From the NCBI GenBank assembly GCA_020631105.1, contig JAHDHW010000004.1, forward strand, positions 1 to 36,239: 36,239 nucleotides of DNA, read 5' to 3'. Below the pieces are notes generated by a model, which was given only the letters and a program-made list of their open reading frames with translations, was not told the origin of the DNA and made no database searches. Each line of letters opens with the position of its first letter. The stretch's first letter is position 1. The stretch comes from Saprospiraceae bacterium (GTDB taxonomy: Bacteria; Bacteroidota; Bacteroidia; Chitinophagales; Saprospiraceae). This document shows, one piece after another, positions 23,723-33,500 of this stretch. A program made the position numbers and the translations under genes.

Positions 23723-24682
23723 TTAGAAAAAGAATCGAGGATTAGCCATATCACTCCGTTCTTTTATGAAATCATATCGTAATAGTACTTCAAAACTACC
23801 TGTACCTGACTCTGCAACTTCGGAAAGACTAAAATCGTAGGCTGCTCCAATTCCTACACTATTGATTTGGTACATTGCAATCAAATCAACAGAGTCTCCA
23901 CTTCCATCTCCTCCTAATCGGTAGGAAAGACCAGCTGTAAACACTTCATTGAATAACAAGCTAAGATTAACATCCAAGTCAAACGGAGCATTATTAACGT
24001 ATTTAGCTAATACTGCAGGCTTAAACTGGATATTGTCTGAAATAGGCACCATTGTACCAGCCATGAAGTAATAATGTGAGAAGCTTTGAGCAATATCTGG
24101 TACATTATTAACATCAGGGTTAATCCCAAGTTCATTAGGAAAAAAGTGAGGAACAGAAATACCTAAATAGGTATTTTTAAGATTTAAATAAACGCCGACT
24201 CCAAAATTTCCAAAATATTGTGTAAGCTCTTTATCTGCAGTAATGGATTGATCAAGTACACCAGGTGTCGGAACAATCACAGAGGGGTCTGCAAAATCAA
24301 TTCCATAATAACGTAAACTTCCCTGTAGCCCAAAGCGAATAGAACTTTCTTCGTTAATCGCAACATGATAAGAATAAGCCATAGTCGCATCCCACTTGTT
24401 TTCTATTCCTAGAGTGTGATTCGCTACCGTCATTCCAAATCCAACACGATCGCCGAATAGTGGAGCATTAAAACTTAAAAGTTTGGACTCCGGAGCCCCT
24501 TTAAATCCTACCCATTGTTGGCGATAAAGTGCCGTTAAAGTAGGGATACCACGAGCACCAGCATACGCAGGATTAACGTAAAGCTGATTGTACATGAATT
24601 GGGTGAATTGGTTCTCCTGCTGGCCAAAGGCCATAACAGAACAGAAGCAAATTCCCAGCGCAAAAATAAATTTCCGAATCAT
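23723..24682 (-). CDS. porP: Type IX secretion system membrane protein, PorP/SprF family
   Basis: This outer-membrane beta-barrel protein of the PorP/SprF family has 319 aa from the chosen start. A signal peptide (1-21, ending VMAFGQ) is followed by the family N-terminus QFTQFMYNQLYVNPAYAGARG, then repeated amphipathic strands and the typical middle VGFGMTVANHTLGIENKWDATMAYSYH. The open frame extends upstream to 24745, but the extra 21 residues would precede a perfect signal peptide, so I start at 24682. SprF-like proteins pair with a giant adhesin (SprB in Flavobacterium) and are needed for its export. Here it directly follows a giant type B-sorted HYR protein, fitting that pairing. Confidence 0.93.
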   Translation of the reverse strand: MIRKFIFALGICFCSVMAFGQQENQFTQFMYNQLYVNPAYAGARGIPTLTALYRQQWVGFKGAPESKLLSFNAPLFGDRVGFGMTVANHTLGIENKWDATMAYSYHVAINEESSIRFGLQGSLRYYGIDFADPSVIVPTPGVLDQSITADKELTQYFGNFGVGVYLNLKNTYLGISVPHFFPNELGINPDVNNVPDIAQSFSHYYFMAGTMVPISDNIQFKPAVLAKYVNNAPFDLDVNLSLLFNEVFTAGLSYRLGGDGSGDSVDLIAMYQINSVGIGAAYDFSLSEVAESGTGSFEVLLRYDFIKERSDMANPRFFF

Positions 24683-24765
24683 ATTATGGGATTGAATTTT
24701 TATTAAAAAACATTTCCAGGAGATCGGAATCGTCCAGCTTGACAATTCCGACTACTCTTCTCCTT

Positions 24766-27700
24766 TTATCTGAAAATGGTAATATATTGACGAATTGGGT
24801 CAGCATTATTCCCCAATTTGAAAACGATGTAATAAGTACCATCTGGTAAGTCCTCTCCATCTCTGGTACCATTCCAGTTGTTCTGGTAAGGTGCAGCAGT
24901 GAAAACCTCATCTCCCCATTGATTATAAATGATAATTTCATTATTAGGGAAATCTTCCGTTTGGATACATTGGATTACTAAGAAATCATTAGTGTTATCA
25001 CCATTAGGTGTTATTAATGTTGGGATCTCACAATCTCCATCAAACTCCACATTGATATCTACGGTAGCATTATCACATAATATCTCGCCGCAGTCATAGC
25101 AGATTTCGTAAAAGAATTGATCTTCTCCCGCAAAACCTTCATTAGGAGTATAGGTATAGGTAAGGTTGTCAGCGTCAAATTCCAGCGTACCATTAGAAGG
25201 GCCGTTGATAATGGTCGGCGTAACCCCAATATTTCCATTGAAAACATCATTAGAGGTTATTGGAAGAATACCCGATTGTCCAAAAGTTACTTCGTAAGAA
25301 TCATCAACTGCTTCAGGTGGTCCTTCTACTGTTATTGCAATGGTAGCCTCTTCTGATACACAACCATTTAATTCAACACTATAAGTGTAGATATAAATAC
25401 CTGGTTGAGTTGGATTGATTGTAATTTGATTATTCTCTGTGTCAAATGGTAACCCTGCGCCTTCAGATGGAGAAGCAGACCAGTTGTAGAAGTCGGGACT
25501 AGGAGCATACTCCGTTCCAGTCAGGCGACAACCTGAGCCCAAACAAATATCTGCTGCACAATCAATATCAATTTCAGGTGTTGGTAAATTCGAAATGGAA
25601 ACATTGATAGATGCTTCTGCTGTACATCCCCCCACATAAGTAACAAGGACAGAATAAATGCCTTCGTTAATAGTTCCCGGATTAGTAATTACAGGGCTTT
25701 CAAGATCCGAACTAAATGAATTGGGTCCTGACCATTGAATACTCATTATGTTAGCACCACCAGGAAGCTCCACATTTAACTCTAAGTCCTCACCAGTACA
25801 AATTGGTGCATTTGAAGTTGCATTAACAGCCGCACCTTCTTCAACTACTAAATCAACTGAAGCAGTAACACTACATCCGCTAGGATAGGTCACCGTCACG
25901 TTATAGGTTCCTTCGGCAGCTTCTGTCACACCATTAATAGTAGGCATAGGATCCGCAGAACTGAAAGTGTTCGGTCCGGTCCAACTGAAAGTGGAGCCAG
26001 CAATATCTGAATCTGTAGAAAGTTGAATGTTTTCTCCAGCACATACCGGGCTAGAAGGTGTTATTGAGGCAGAAATAGCGGTAAGGCCAATCACTTCAAT
26101 ATCGAAGACACAAGTTCCAAAATTACCCGAGTTATCAAAAGTGATAAAATCTAATGTTGTAGTTCCTATCGGAAACTCTGATCCCGATGCAATACCTGAG
26201 TTTAAGGTGGTACTTTGTATGCCGCAATTATCGCTAGCAGCAGGTGTGGAATAATTAATCGTTAGCATATCACAATCTGCATTAGCCATCGTAGAGTTGA
26301 TTAAACCTGCAGGATCGCTAATAATGTTTCCTTCCACTCCTAGTTGTATCGTCCCACTTGGGCAATCAAAAGTAGGAGCAATAGCATCTGTTACTGTAAC
26401 ATCAAAAGTACAGTCCGCACTATTTCCTGCATCATCAGTAGCCGTTGCCGTTACGGTTGTTGTTCCAGCATTAAAGAAAGTTCCGGCAGATGGTGTTACA
26501 CTTATATCCACATTATTATCACAATTATCAACTGCCGATGGTGCTGGCCAGTTCACAAATGCACCACAATCAGTTCCCAGAGAGTTAACCGTTAAATCAG
26601 CTGGGCAAGTAGGCACAGGTGCTTCCGTATCTTGTACAAGAATATTAAAGGTGCAGGTAGTATCATTCCCTGATGCATCAACTGCAATATAAATTACTGT
26701 GGTCGTTCCTAATGGAAATACATCTCCAGGGTCATGAGTTGAAGTAACACTAACCGGAGGGCAATCATCAAAAGTAGGAGCGGTCCAAACAACCGTTGAT
26801 TGACAATCTGATGAAGATGCCGGTGAAATGATATCCATAGGACAGTTTACCGGAGTTGGTGGCGTATCATCTACAACGGTCACATCAAAGGTGCAAGTCG
26901 CAGAATTGCCCGCCGCATCTGATGCAGAATAGGTTACCACTGTAGTACCAAGCGGAAATGAATCACCTGGATCATGAGAGGTTAATATGTTTACGACCGC
27001 ACAATTATCAGTTGGCGTTGGGATATTCCAAGTAGCTGTACTTGTACAATCCGTCGTATTGGTGATACTAGCGGTAATCCCCAAAGGACAATTGGTCCAT
27101 TCCGGGTCATCAACATCATTTATAGTGACCATAAACATACAGGAATCCATATTCCCATTAATGTCTGTAATTACATATTGTACATTAGTAGTACCAACAT
27201 TAAATGAGGCTCCACTTGCATCATTATTCCCAGAGCCGGTTGTAGCTCCGGTAAGCGAATAAGTTATGCTTGCAACGCTTGAAGCGGGAATGAATACCGT
27301 TGGCTCAATATCATCAACTATCGCCGCACATTGATCAGCGTTATTATCTTCCTGAACATCTGCTGGACATTCAATTAGGTCTAAAACCTGAGCAACTACC
27401 TCCACCTCAAAACTACAACTCAACGAATTACTGCTTAAATCTGTAACGGTATAAGTAACGGTAGTAGTACCAGGAGGAAATGAGGTACCACTTGCATCTG
27501 TACCGATTCCGGTTCCGGTTAATTCACCAGTATAGGCAAATGTAAGGGAAGCCACCCCACAGTTATCAGAGACTGTAGCATTAATGTTATTCACTACTGT
27601 ATCAGCAATCGCCTGATTTGTACTAATAAGCACATCTGAAGGACAGGTAACTACAGGGTTTTCATTATCGTTTACTTGTACAACAACTGAACAAGTATTT

Positions 27701-30315
27701 ATATTTCCAGCATCATCGATTACCGTATAGGTAAGCGTACTATTCCCTGCAGCGAATGTAACGCCAGTCGCATCATCATTACCCGAAGCCGTAGTAGGAG
27801 CAGAGATAGCATAAGTTACGGTCAAATCCGTATCACAATTATCACTTGTTGTTGGTAAAAGACTATTAACATATACTGCTGCACAAGTACCAGGATCTAC
27901 TTCAATGGCATCTGTGCTTGGACAAGTTACCATTGGCATCTCTGTATCTGCAATAGTAACCTGTTGTGTACAAGTAGCCGAATTTCCGCCTACATCCGTT
28001 ACGGTGTGTGTAACCGTTGTGGCTCCCAGAGGGAAGTTCGCTGGTGCGTCATTGGTTACCGAAGCGACTCCACAGTTATCACTTGTCGTTGGTGTACCTA
28101 GAGTTACTGTTGCTCCCGGGCAATCAGAGACATCAGCAGGACAAGTTATGGTCGGGTCTTCGATATCAATTAAAGCAACCGTTTGCATACAACTTGCTGT
28201 ATTTCCTCCTACATCCGTTACAGTATAGGTAATTATTGTTGTTCCATCAGGAATCGTTGCAGGTGCATCATTAGTTACCGAAGCAACTCCGCAGTTATCA
28301 CTTGTCGTTGGTGTACCTAGAGTTACTGTTGTTCCCGGACATTCTGAAATATTCGCAGGGCAGGTAATCATTGGATCTTCTGTATCTGCAATGGTTACAG
28401 TTTGTGTACAGCTTGCCATATTACCACTATTATCCGTTACCGTATAGGTAACTGTTGTCGTACCTGCGGGGAAAGTAGCAGGAGCATCATTATCCACAGA
28501 CGCAACTCCACAATTATCTCCGGTCGTTGGTGAACCTAAAACAATGGCTTGACCAGGGCAGCTATTTACTGCAGGTGGACAAATAACAGTAGGGTCTTCA
28601 ACATCCTGAACCGTTACAGATTGGGTACATTCAGAAGTATTTCCATTTACATCAGTGGCAGTATATGTGATAGTACTGATTCCTAAAGCTAAGCTTGCAG
28701 GAGCATTTGAAGTAACCATTGCTACACCACAAGCATCAGTTGCAGACGCAGTACCCGGACTCATTGAACTCGTACAAATTCCGGTATCATTATCAAATGT
28801 TACATCAGCCGGACAAGTTATAACCGGATCTTCATTATCCGTAACGGTTACATCAAAAGAGCATGTGCTGGTATTTCCGGCTAAATCTGATGCAGTATAT
28901 GTAACCGTAGTTGTCCCTGTAGAAAATGCAGATCCAGGTGCAACATTACTGGCAAAAGAATTCAGGCCACAATTATCTGTTGCTGTTGGTTCCGTCCAGG
29001 TTACCACCGCATCACAAGAACCAGTATCTGTATCTTGACTGATATTGGTAGGACAACCTGATATAGTTGGTGCACTATTATCAATAACATTCAAGATCTC
29101 ATCCATAAAGAAAAAATCAGTATCCTGAACTAGATTAATGTCTACTCCATTTTGAACCTGGCCTACACCAATTTGAATACCAGGGAAACTGATAAAGTCT
29201 AATAATGGCGATTGCAAAGTTCCGATAAGGTCGAAACTCATCGACAATATGCTTGTACTGTCAGGTAATGTATAAGGTATGTTAGCCGGACTAAGCGGTG
29301 CAAAGGCAAATAAGATTGCATCTCCACTTGGATTAGGACTAATCGTTGTTAAAGCAGGTAATGAGGAAGTTGCCCCCATATAATCCAGAACCGCCTGATC
29401 CCATTGGATCCCCATTTGAAATCCTGAAATAGAATCAAAATTTACAACAAGTAGTTCTACTGTAATGGTATTCGCATCACAATCAAGATTTATTTCAGGG
29501 ATAAACTGTAAAGATCCGGCATTCGCTGGAGGACTGGTTAGAGTAACAGTAAACGAGCAGTTATCTGTATTACCTCCTCCATCAGTAATAGTATACGTTA
29601 CCGTTGTTTCACCTGTTGTAAAGGATTCTCCACTAGCATCATCTAAACCAGAGCCAATAACTATCGCCCCCATAACCATTTCATAGCTGACGGAATCAAT
29701 GCCACAGTTATCTGAAAAACTTGTTGGTGCAATTCCGTTAACCTGAGTACCAAAACTCTCTACTGTTACATCCGACGGGCAGGAAATACTTGGGTTGGTT
29801 GAATCCAATGGTGAAGCCGTTCCGTTATTATAGGTAGCCGGTATATCACCAGAGTTCGTTCCATTTACAAATCCACTTACAGTCTGTAATGTTGTATTCG
29901 ACCCCGTAAAAGATATTACGCCAGGGATCGCATTATTCACATCAAAACATAACTCTGCAATGACAGTTCCATCTGTTAAAGTTTGTCCACTCGTGGCTGC
30001 TAGCGAAAGCCATGAATAAGGTGCACGTCCTGCATCTGTTGAATCCATAGAGGGGGCAACTGCGAAACCTCCGCTTGTCGCTACCACATCTATAAAATCA
30101 TTAAATGCTGTCAACTGCATAATGGAAGTATCCCATTCGTAAACGTGCTGAAAACTAGTCACGGAATCAAAATTCGAAACTGCAATATCCACACAAAAAC
30201 TACTCATATCACAATCATAGGCCTCATCAACGGCCGTAAATGTGACTTGAGCATTTAAGAAACTGGGTATACTAAGCAGACAAAAAAGATATATTACTGA
30301 GATTATCTTTTGCAT
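24766..30315 (-). CDS. Giant HYR-repeat adhesin with cohesin-like domains and T9SS type B tail
   Basis: This complete 1849-aa secreted protein has a signal peptide (1-22, ending SFLNAQ), a cohesin-like beta domain (about 24-165), one HYR module (173-259) and a second cohesin-like domain (about 268-410). A run of 12 more HYR modules follows (about 413-1405, recognised by D.e.P.ITCPAD starts and GTTTVTYTVTD.sGN.aSCT ends). Then come three Ig-like domains with SWTGPN- and QWSGPN-type cores, a cadherin-like module (DDSYEVTFGQ region) and the gliding-motility-associated C-terminal domain (about 1762-1849: LITPNGDNTND, IYNQWG, WNGT, GTYYIVF). The last is a type B T9SS sorting signal. PorP/SprF follows, so this is the likely cargo. 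A role in adhesion, gliding or matrix is inferred. Confidence 0.92.
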   Translation of the reverse strand: MQKIISVIYLFCLLSIPSFLNAQVTFTAVDEAYDCDMSSFCVDIAVSNFDSVTSFQHVYEWDTSIMQLTAFNDFIDVVATSGGFAVAPSMDSTDAGRAPYSWLSLAATSGQTLTDGTVIAELCFDVNNAIPGVISFTGSNTTLQTVSGFVNGTNSGDIPATYNNGTASPLDSTNPSISCPSDVTVESFGTQVNGIAPTSFSDNCGIDSVSYEMVMGAIVIGSGLDDASGESFTTGETTVTYTITDGGGNTDNCSFTVTLTSPPANAGSLQFIPEINLDCDANTITVELLVVNFDSISGFQMGIQWDQAVLDYMGATSSLPALTTISPNPSGDAILFAFAPLSPANIPYTLPDSTSILSMSFDLIGTLQSPLLDFISFPGIQIGVGQVQNGVDINLVQDTDFFFMDEILNVIDNSAPTISGCPTNISQDTDTGSCDAVVTWTEPTATDNCGLNSFASNVAPGSAFSTGTTTVTYTASDLAGNTSTCSFDVTVTDNEDPVITCPADVTFDNDTGICTSSMSPGTASATDACGVAMVTSNAPASLALGISTITYTATDVNGNTSECTQSVTVQDVEDPTVICPPAVNSCPGQAIVLGSPTTGDNCGVASVDNDAPATFPAGTTTVTYTVTDNSGNMASCTQTVTIADTEDPMITCPANISECPGTTVTLGTPTTSDNCGVASVTNDAPATIPDGTTIITYTVTDVGGNTASCMQTVALIDIEDPTITCPADVSDCPGATVTLGTPTTSDNCGVASVTNDAPANFPLGATTVTHTVTDVGGNSATCTQQVTIADTEMPMVTCPSTDAIEVDPGTCAAVYVNSLLPTTSDNCDTDLTVTYAISAPTTASGNDDATGVTFAAGNSTLTYTVIDDAGNINTCSVVVQVNDNENPVVTCPSDVLISTNQAIADTVVNNINATVSDNCGVASLTFAYTGELTGTGIGTDASGTSFPPGTTTVTYTVTDLSSNSLSCSFEVEVVAQVLDLIECPADVQEDNNADQCAAIVDDIEPTVFIPASSVASITYSLTGATTGSGNNDASGASFNVGTTNVQYVITDINGNMDSCMFMVTINDVDDPEWTNCPLGITASITNTTDCTSTATWNIPTPTDNCAVVNILTSHDPGDSFPLGTTVVTYSASDAAGNSATCTFDVTVVDDTPPTPVNCPMDIISPASSSDCQSTVVWTAPTFDDCPPVSVTSTHDPGDVFPLGTTTVIYIAVDASGNDTTCTFNILVQDTEAPVPTCPADLTVNSLGTDCGAFVNWPAPSAVDNCDNNVDISVTPSAGTFFNAGTTTVTATATDDAGNSADCTFDVTVTDAIAPTFDCPSGTIQLGVEGNIISDPAGLINSTMANADCDMLTINYSTPAASDNCGIQSTTLNSGIASGSEFPIGTTTLDFITFDNSGNFGTCVFDIEVIGLTAISASITPSSPVCAGENIQLSTDSDIAGSTFSWTGPNTFSSADPMPTINGVTEAAEGTYNVTVTYPSGCSVTASVDLVVEEGAAVNATSNAPICTGEDLELNVELPGGANIMSIQWSGPNSFSSDLESPVITNPGTINEGIYSVLVTYVGGCTAEASINVSISNLPTPEIDIDCAADICLGSGCRLTGTEYAPSPDFYNWSASPSEGAGLPFDTENNQITINPTQPGIYIYTYSVELNGCVSEEATIAITVEGPPEAVDDSYEVTFGQSGILPITSNDVFNGNIGVTPTIINGPSNGTLEFDADNLTYTYTPNEGFAGEDQFFYEICYDCGEILCDNATVDINVEFDGDCEIPTLITPNGDNTNDFLVIQCIQTEDFPNNEIIIYNQWGDEVFTAAPYQNNWNGTRDGEDLPDGTYYIVFKLGNNADPIRQYITIFR
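27937..28593 (-). repeat. Three tandem 219-bp HYR units
   Basis: Three consecutive HYR modules of exactly 73 codons each occupy 28375-28593, 28156-28374 and 27937-28155 (in translation order). The last two share a 40-nt identical block (28073-28112 and 28292-28331) and most of their protein sequence, indicating recent duplication or gene conversion inside the adhesin gene. The remaining HYR modules are more diverged and vary in length. Confidence 0.85.
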
Positions 30316-30385
30316 GTGAAAAGGTATTTTCTTAAGTCTGTTTTTTTAAAAAAGATAAGGGTGTTCTTTATAGTGTCCGGGACGG

Positions 30386-30414
30386 AGGAATTACTTATGA
30401 GACAGGTAACTCCT
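30386..30414 (-). other. Possible RNA hairpin between the two giant genes
   Basis: On minus-strand RNA, aggagttac can pair with gtaattcct over 9 bp, including one G-U wobble, with an 11-nt loop. It lies 70-100 bp upstream of the downstream giant gene. It could be a leader structure for that gene. No -7 box was found to define the transcript start. Confidence 0.3.
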
Positions 30415-30469
30415 TCGGTTTTTGGAATGTACCATAAGACAAATTAGACCTAAGGTACAATATAAACAA

Positions 30470-30497
30470 CCTAAGGGCAGCAATTGCTGCCCTTAGG
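30470..30497 (-). terminator. Strong palindromic terminator after the upstream giant gene
   Basis: A perfect 28-bp palindrome (cctaagggcagcaa mirrored) starts 13 bp after the stop codon at 30510. Folded, it gives a GC-containing stem of about 11-12 bp with a tight loop, followed on the minus strand by TTGTTTATATTG. It separates the two giant adhesin genes into distinct transcription units. Confidence 0.8.
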
Positions 30498-30509
30498 ATA
30501 ATTCAATTA

Positions 30510-33500
30510 TTAATCGATTATTATCATCTTCTTAGATGCAGTGTGATCAGCAGTGCGTAATTCATAGAATAACGTACCTGCTTGAGGCAAATCAGATCGA
30601 TTGACACCAATCTCATTATATCCTTCACTGAACTCTCCTTCATAAACTTTCAATAATCTACCTGTTACATCCATGATACTAAGTGTAGCAGCACCTGATT
30701 CTGGAAGATAGAAACTAATTACAGTTTCATCTTTGAATGGGTTAGGTATATTTTGATTCAATACGAACTCACTAGTAACCGGCTTAGCCTCAGTGATAAT
30801 CAATTCTACATCCATCGCTGTTTCGTCCCCTTGATAAGCAACCGCTTTGAATTGCTCATAAGTTGCTACTTCAAATACATCATTCAGACTAGATGCATTT
30901 TCCAATGCTTCAAACTCTAGGCTGAATACAACATCTTTTTCTGATAAAGTAATATCATCTGCAGCAAACCAGGTTAAGATCAACTGTCCATCTTCAATAA
31001 GCGCCTCGCTAAATGTAAAGGTACCTCTTTGAGTATCTGAAGCTCCTACATATCGTAGTTGTTGTGGATTGAATTTCAAAATCCACTGGTAAGCCATCAA
31101 TTCTTCAAATTGCTCCGCAGTTACATCTAATTGTACACTTTCTCCTTCTTTGATACTACGATCGCTGATCATAAACTTAAGGGTATTATCTGCTCGGTCA
31201 AGACTAGCAGATCCTCCCCCAGTAGTTAAGGCTGTAACATCAGCAGTAGATAATCCACCTAGATCACCTGTTTTGATTGCAATGAAATCATTATCCATTG
31301 AATCAGAGGTGATGTTTGGTAACTCAATATAGTTACGGAATCCAGGAACAAAGGCATTAGGATCGTTAGCTAACATCTGTTTCGCATCAACAAACTGCCA
31401 TGACTCTGTTGGAGGAGTAGCTGTTGGATCGAAGAAACTAGCTAAGAATGCATTCAATAATACCGCATCGAAAGTTGTGATGTCTCCATTACCAGATACA
31501 TCGGCTGCAATTTTCTTGTAAGCAGATCCTACATAAGGGTTACCTACTGTATGTCTCTGAATTAATCCAACATCAAGGATATCAATACCGTTTGGCCAGT
31601 TAATATCTTTTTGTGGTTCAATTCTAAACAAGTCTACTCCAGTAGTGGTCAATGAGTATAATCCATCAACTTCCGTAGTATCGGACTCATTACCTGGTCC
31701 AGTCAATGTAGTTTGGTCATCAAGTGTTACTTCAACCAGTGCAACTGGATCAGCGTTTTCTGTGTAAACTTGTCCAGAGAACACTAATTGTCCTATCTGG
31801 ATAAATCCAGGAGAAGTTGAACACGGAACAAATGCAACATCATATAAAGTGTTACCAAATCCAAACACTACTTCCGGAGGAGTCGTACTTGAAACAGGGT
31901 TAATCATAATATCACTATTATCTCCAATATCTCCTGTTAACATCAAGTCGATATAGAACAATACGTCAGAAGTATCGAAAGTAAGCGGGATCAAATCTCC
32001 TGTCATTGGGTCTGAATTAGCTTGTGCCCAGGTAATCCCAATAGCATCGAATAATTGCATATAAGTCGTATCAATTGATCCAATACTATCCATTCCCATT
32101 ACATCCGGAACAAAAGTCGTATCAATAGATGTAATCGTCGAATCTGTTAACACAGGCTCTCCAAAGATTACATTATTCAAAGCTGGATCAACTCCAGAGA
32201 TACCAACAAACTCTCCAACATCTGCATCATCTAATTCTAATTCGAACTGGAATCCAACCAATGAAGTAAAGTCTTCTGCAGTAATCGGAATATTTACGAT
32301 ATCACCAGCACCACCTGAAAGATCAGAAGGAATGTCAAAACATGTTGGAGGTAAAATTACCGTTACCACCACAGTTGTATTAGAGGTATTACCGTTCTCA
32401 TCCATAGCGGTCAGGGTGATATTATTCGAGCCTAAATCCGCGTCTGTAAATGTACTCTGAGAAATCGATAATGTAATATCTGTACAATCGTCAAAACTAC
32501 CACCATCTACATCTTCAGGAGTAATAGAAACTGTATTACCATCACCAAGGGTTACTGTAATATTCTGTCCAATTACAGTCGGTCCATTATTCTCTTGTAA
32601 GTTAATTGTAGTTGTACAAGCAGAAGAGTTTCCTGCGTTATCTCTAACTGTTAAGGTTACTAGTGTTGAAGTTCCAACATCCTCACATCTCAAAGTATCA
32701 GGAGATACTGTAAAGTTGAATGTATTGAATGGACTTGGGCTAATAAAATCACAGTTATCAAAACTATTATTATTAATCGCAGTAGGATTAACAATTAAGA
32801 TACCACTTGAAGGTAATCCAAGATTTAAACTTCCTGCACATGATGCAGTTGGAGCAACATCGTCAACTACCCAGAAACTTTCTGTCCAGAAACTTACATT
32901 TCCACATGGATCCTCTGCTCTGAAAGTTACAGAGTGAAAACCTCTAGGGTAATTACCACTAGCATCAGCGCCATTCGAATTCGCATAAACAGAAAAGTTA
33001 GTAATCGTAAGATTTGCAAATGCTGCACAATCATAGGCATCGCTCGGATCAATAGCTAAACTAACTGTTGCCGTACATGTTGTTGGGTCAGTACCAATAG
33101 TATCATTTGCTGGAATATTGCTTGAGAAAGTAATTCCTGTTGGTGCTTCTGTATCAACAACATCAACAACCTGTGTACCTACCACTTGATTATTATTATC
33201 ATCAATAGCAGTCCAGGTTCGAGTCATGGTGTAGCTATAAGCATTACAAGAGTTTAAGTCACTTGACTGAGTACTGGAAACATTGAAAATTATATCTGTA
33301 ATTCCACAAGCGTCTGTTGCCGTAACCGTATCCTGATCTGTACTCATTGGATCAGCAGTACAAGTTGTACATGTAAAATCAATCACTGGTGGTGAAAGCG
33401 TACTATCGCATTCAATAGTAGCATCAGCCGGTATATTAAATAATACAGGATCCGTATTATCAACTACCGTTACTTGTGAGAAACAAGCATCAGTAAGGCC

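Noticed and set aside
24683-24745. Longer N-terminus for the PorP/SprF protein
   Set aside because: It would put 21 residues before a perfect signal peptide starting MIRKFIFALG.
27937-28593. Regularly spaced repeats that might suggest a CRISPR array or satellite
   Set aside because: The period is 219 bp, in codon register, and encodes HYR domains; there are no short repeats with unique spacers.
26297-29686. Several plus-strand open frames of 60-131 codons opposite the HYR array
   Set aside because: They mirror the HYR modules, recur with the repeat period, and have repetitive Val/Ser/Thr-rich composition; they are antisense shadows of the real gene.
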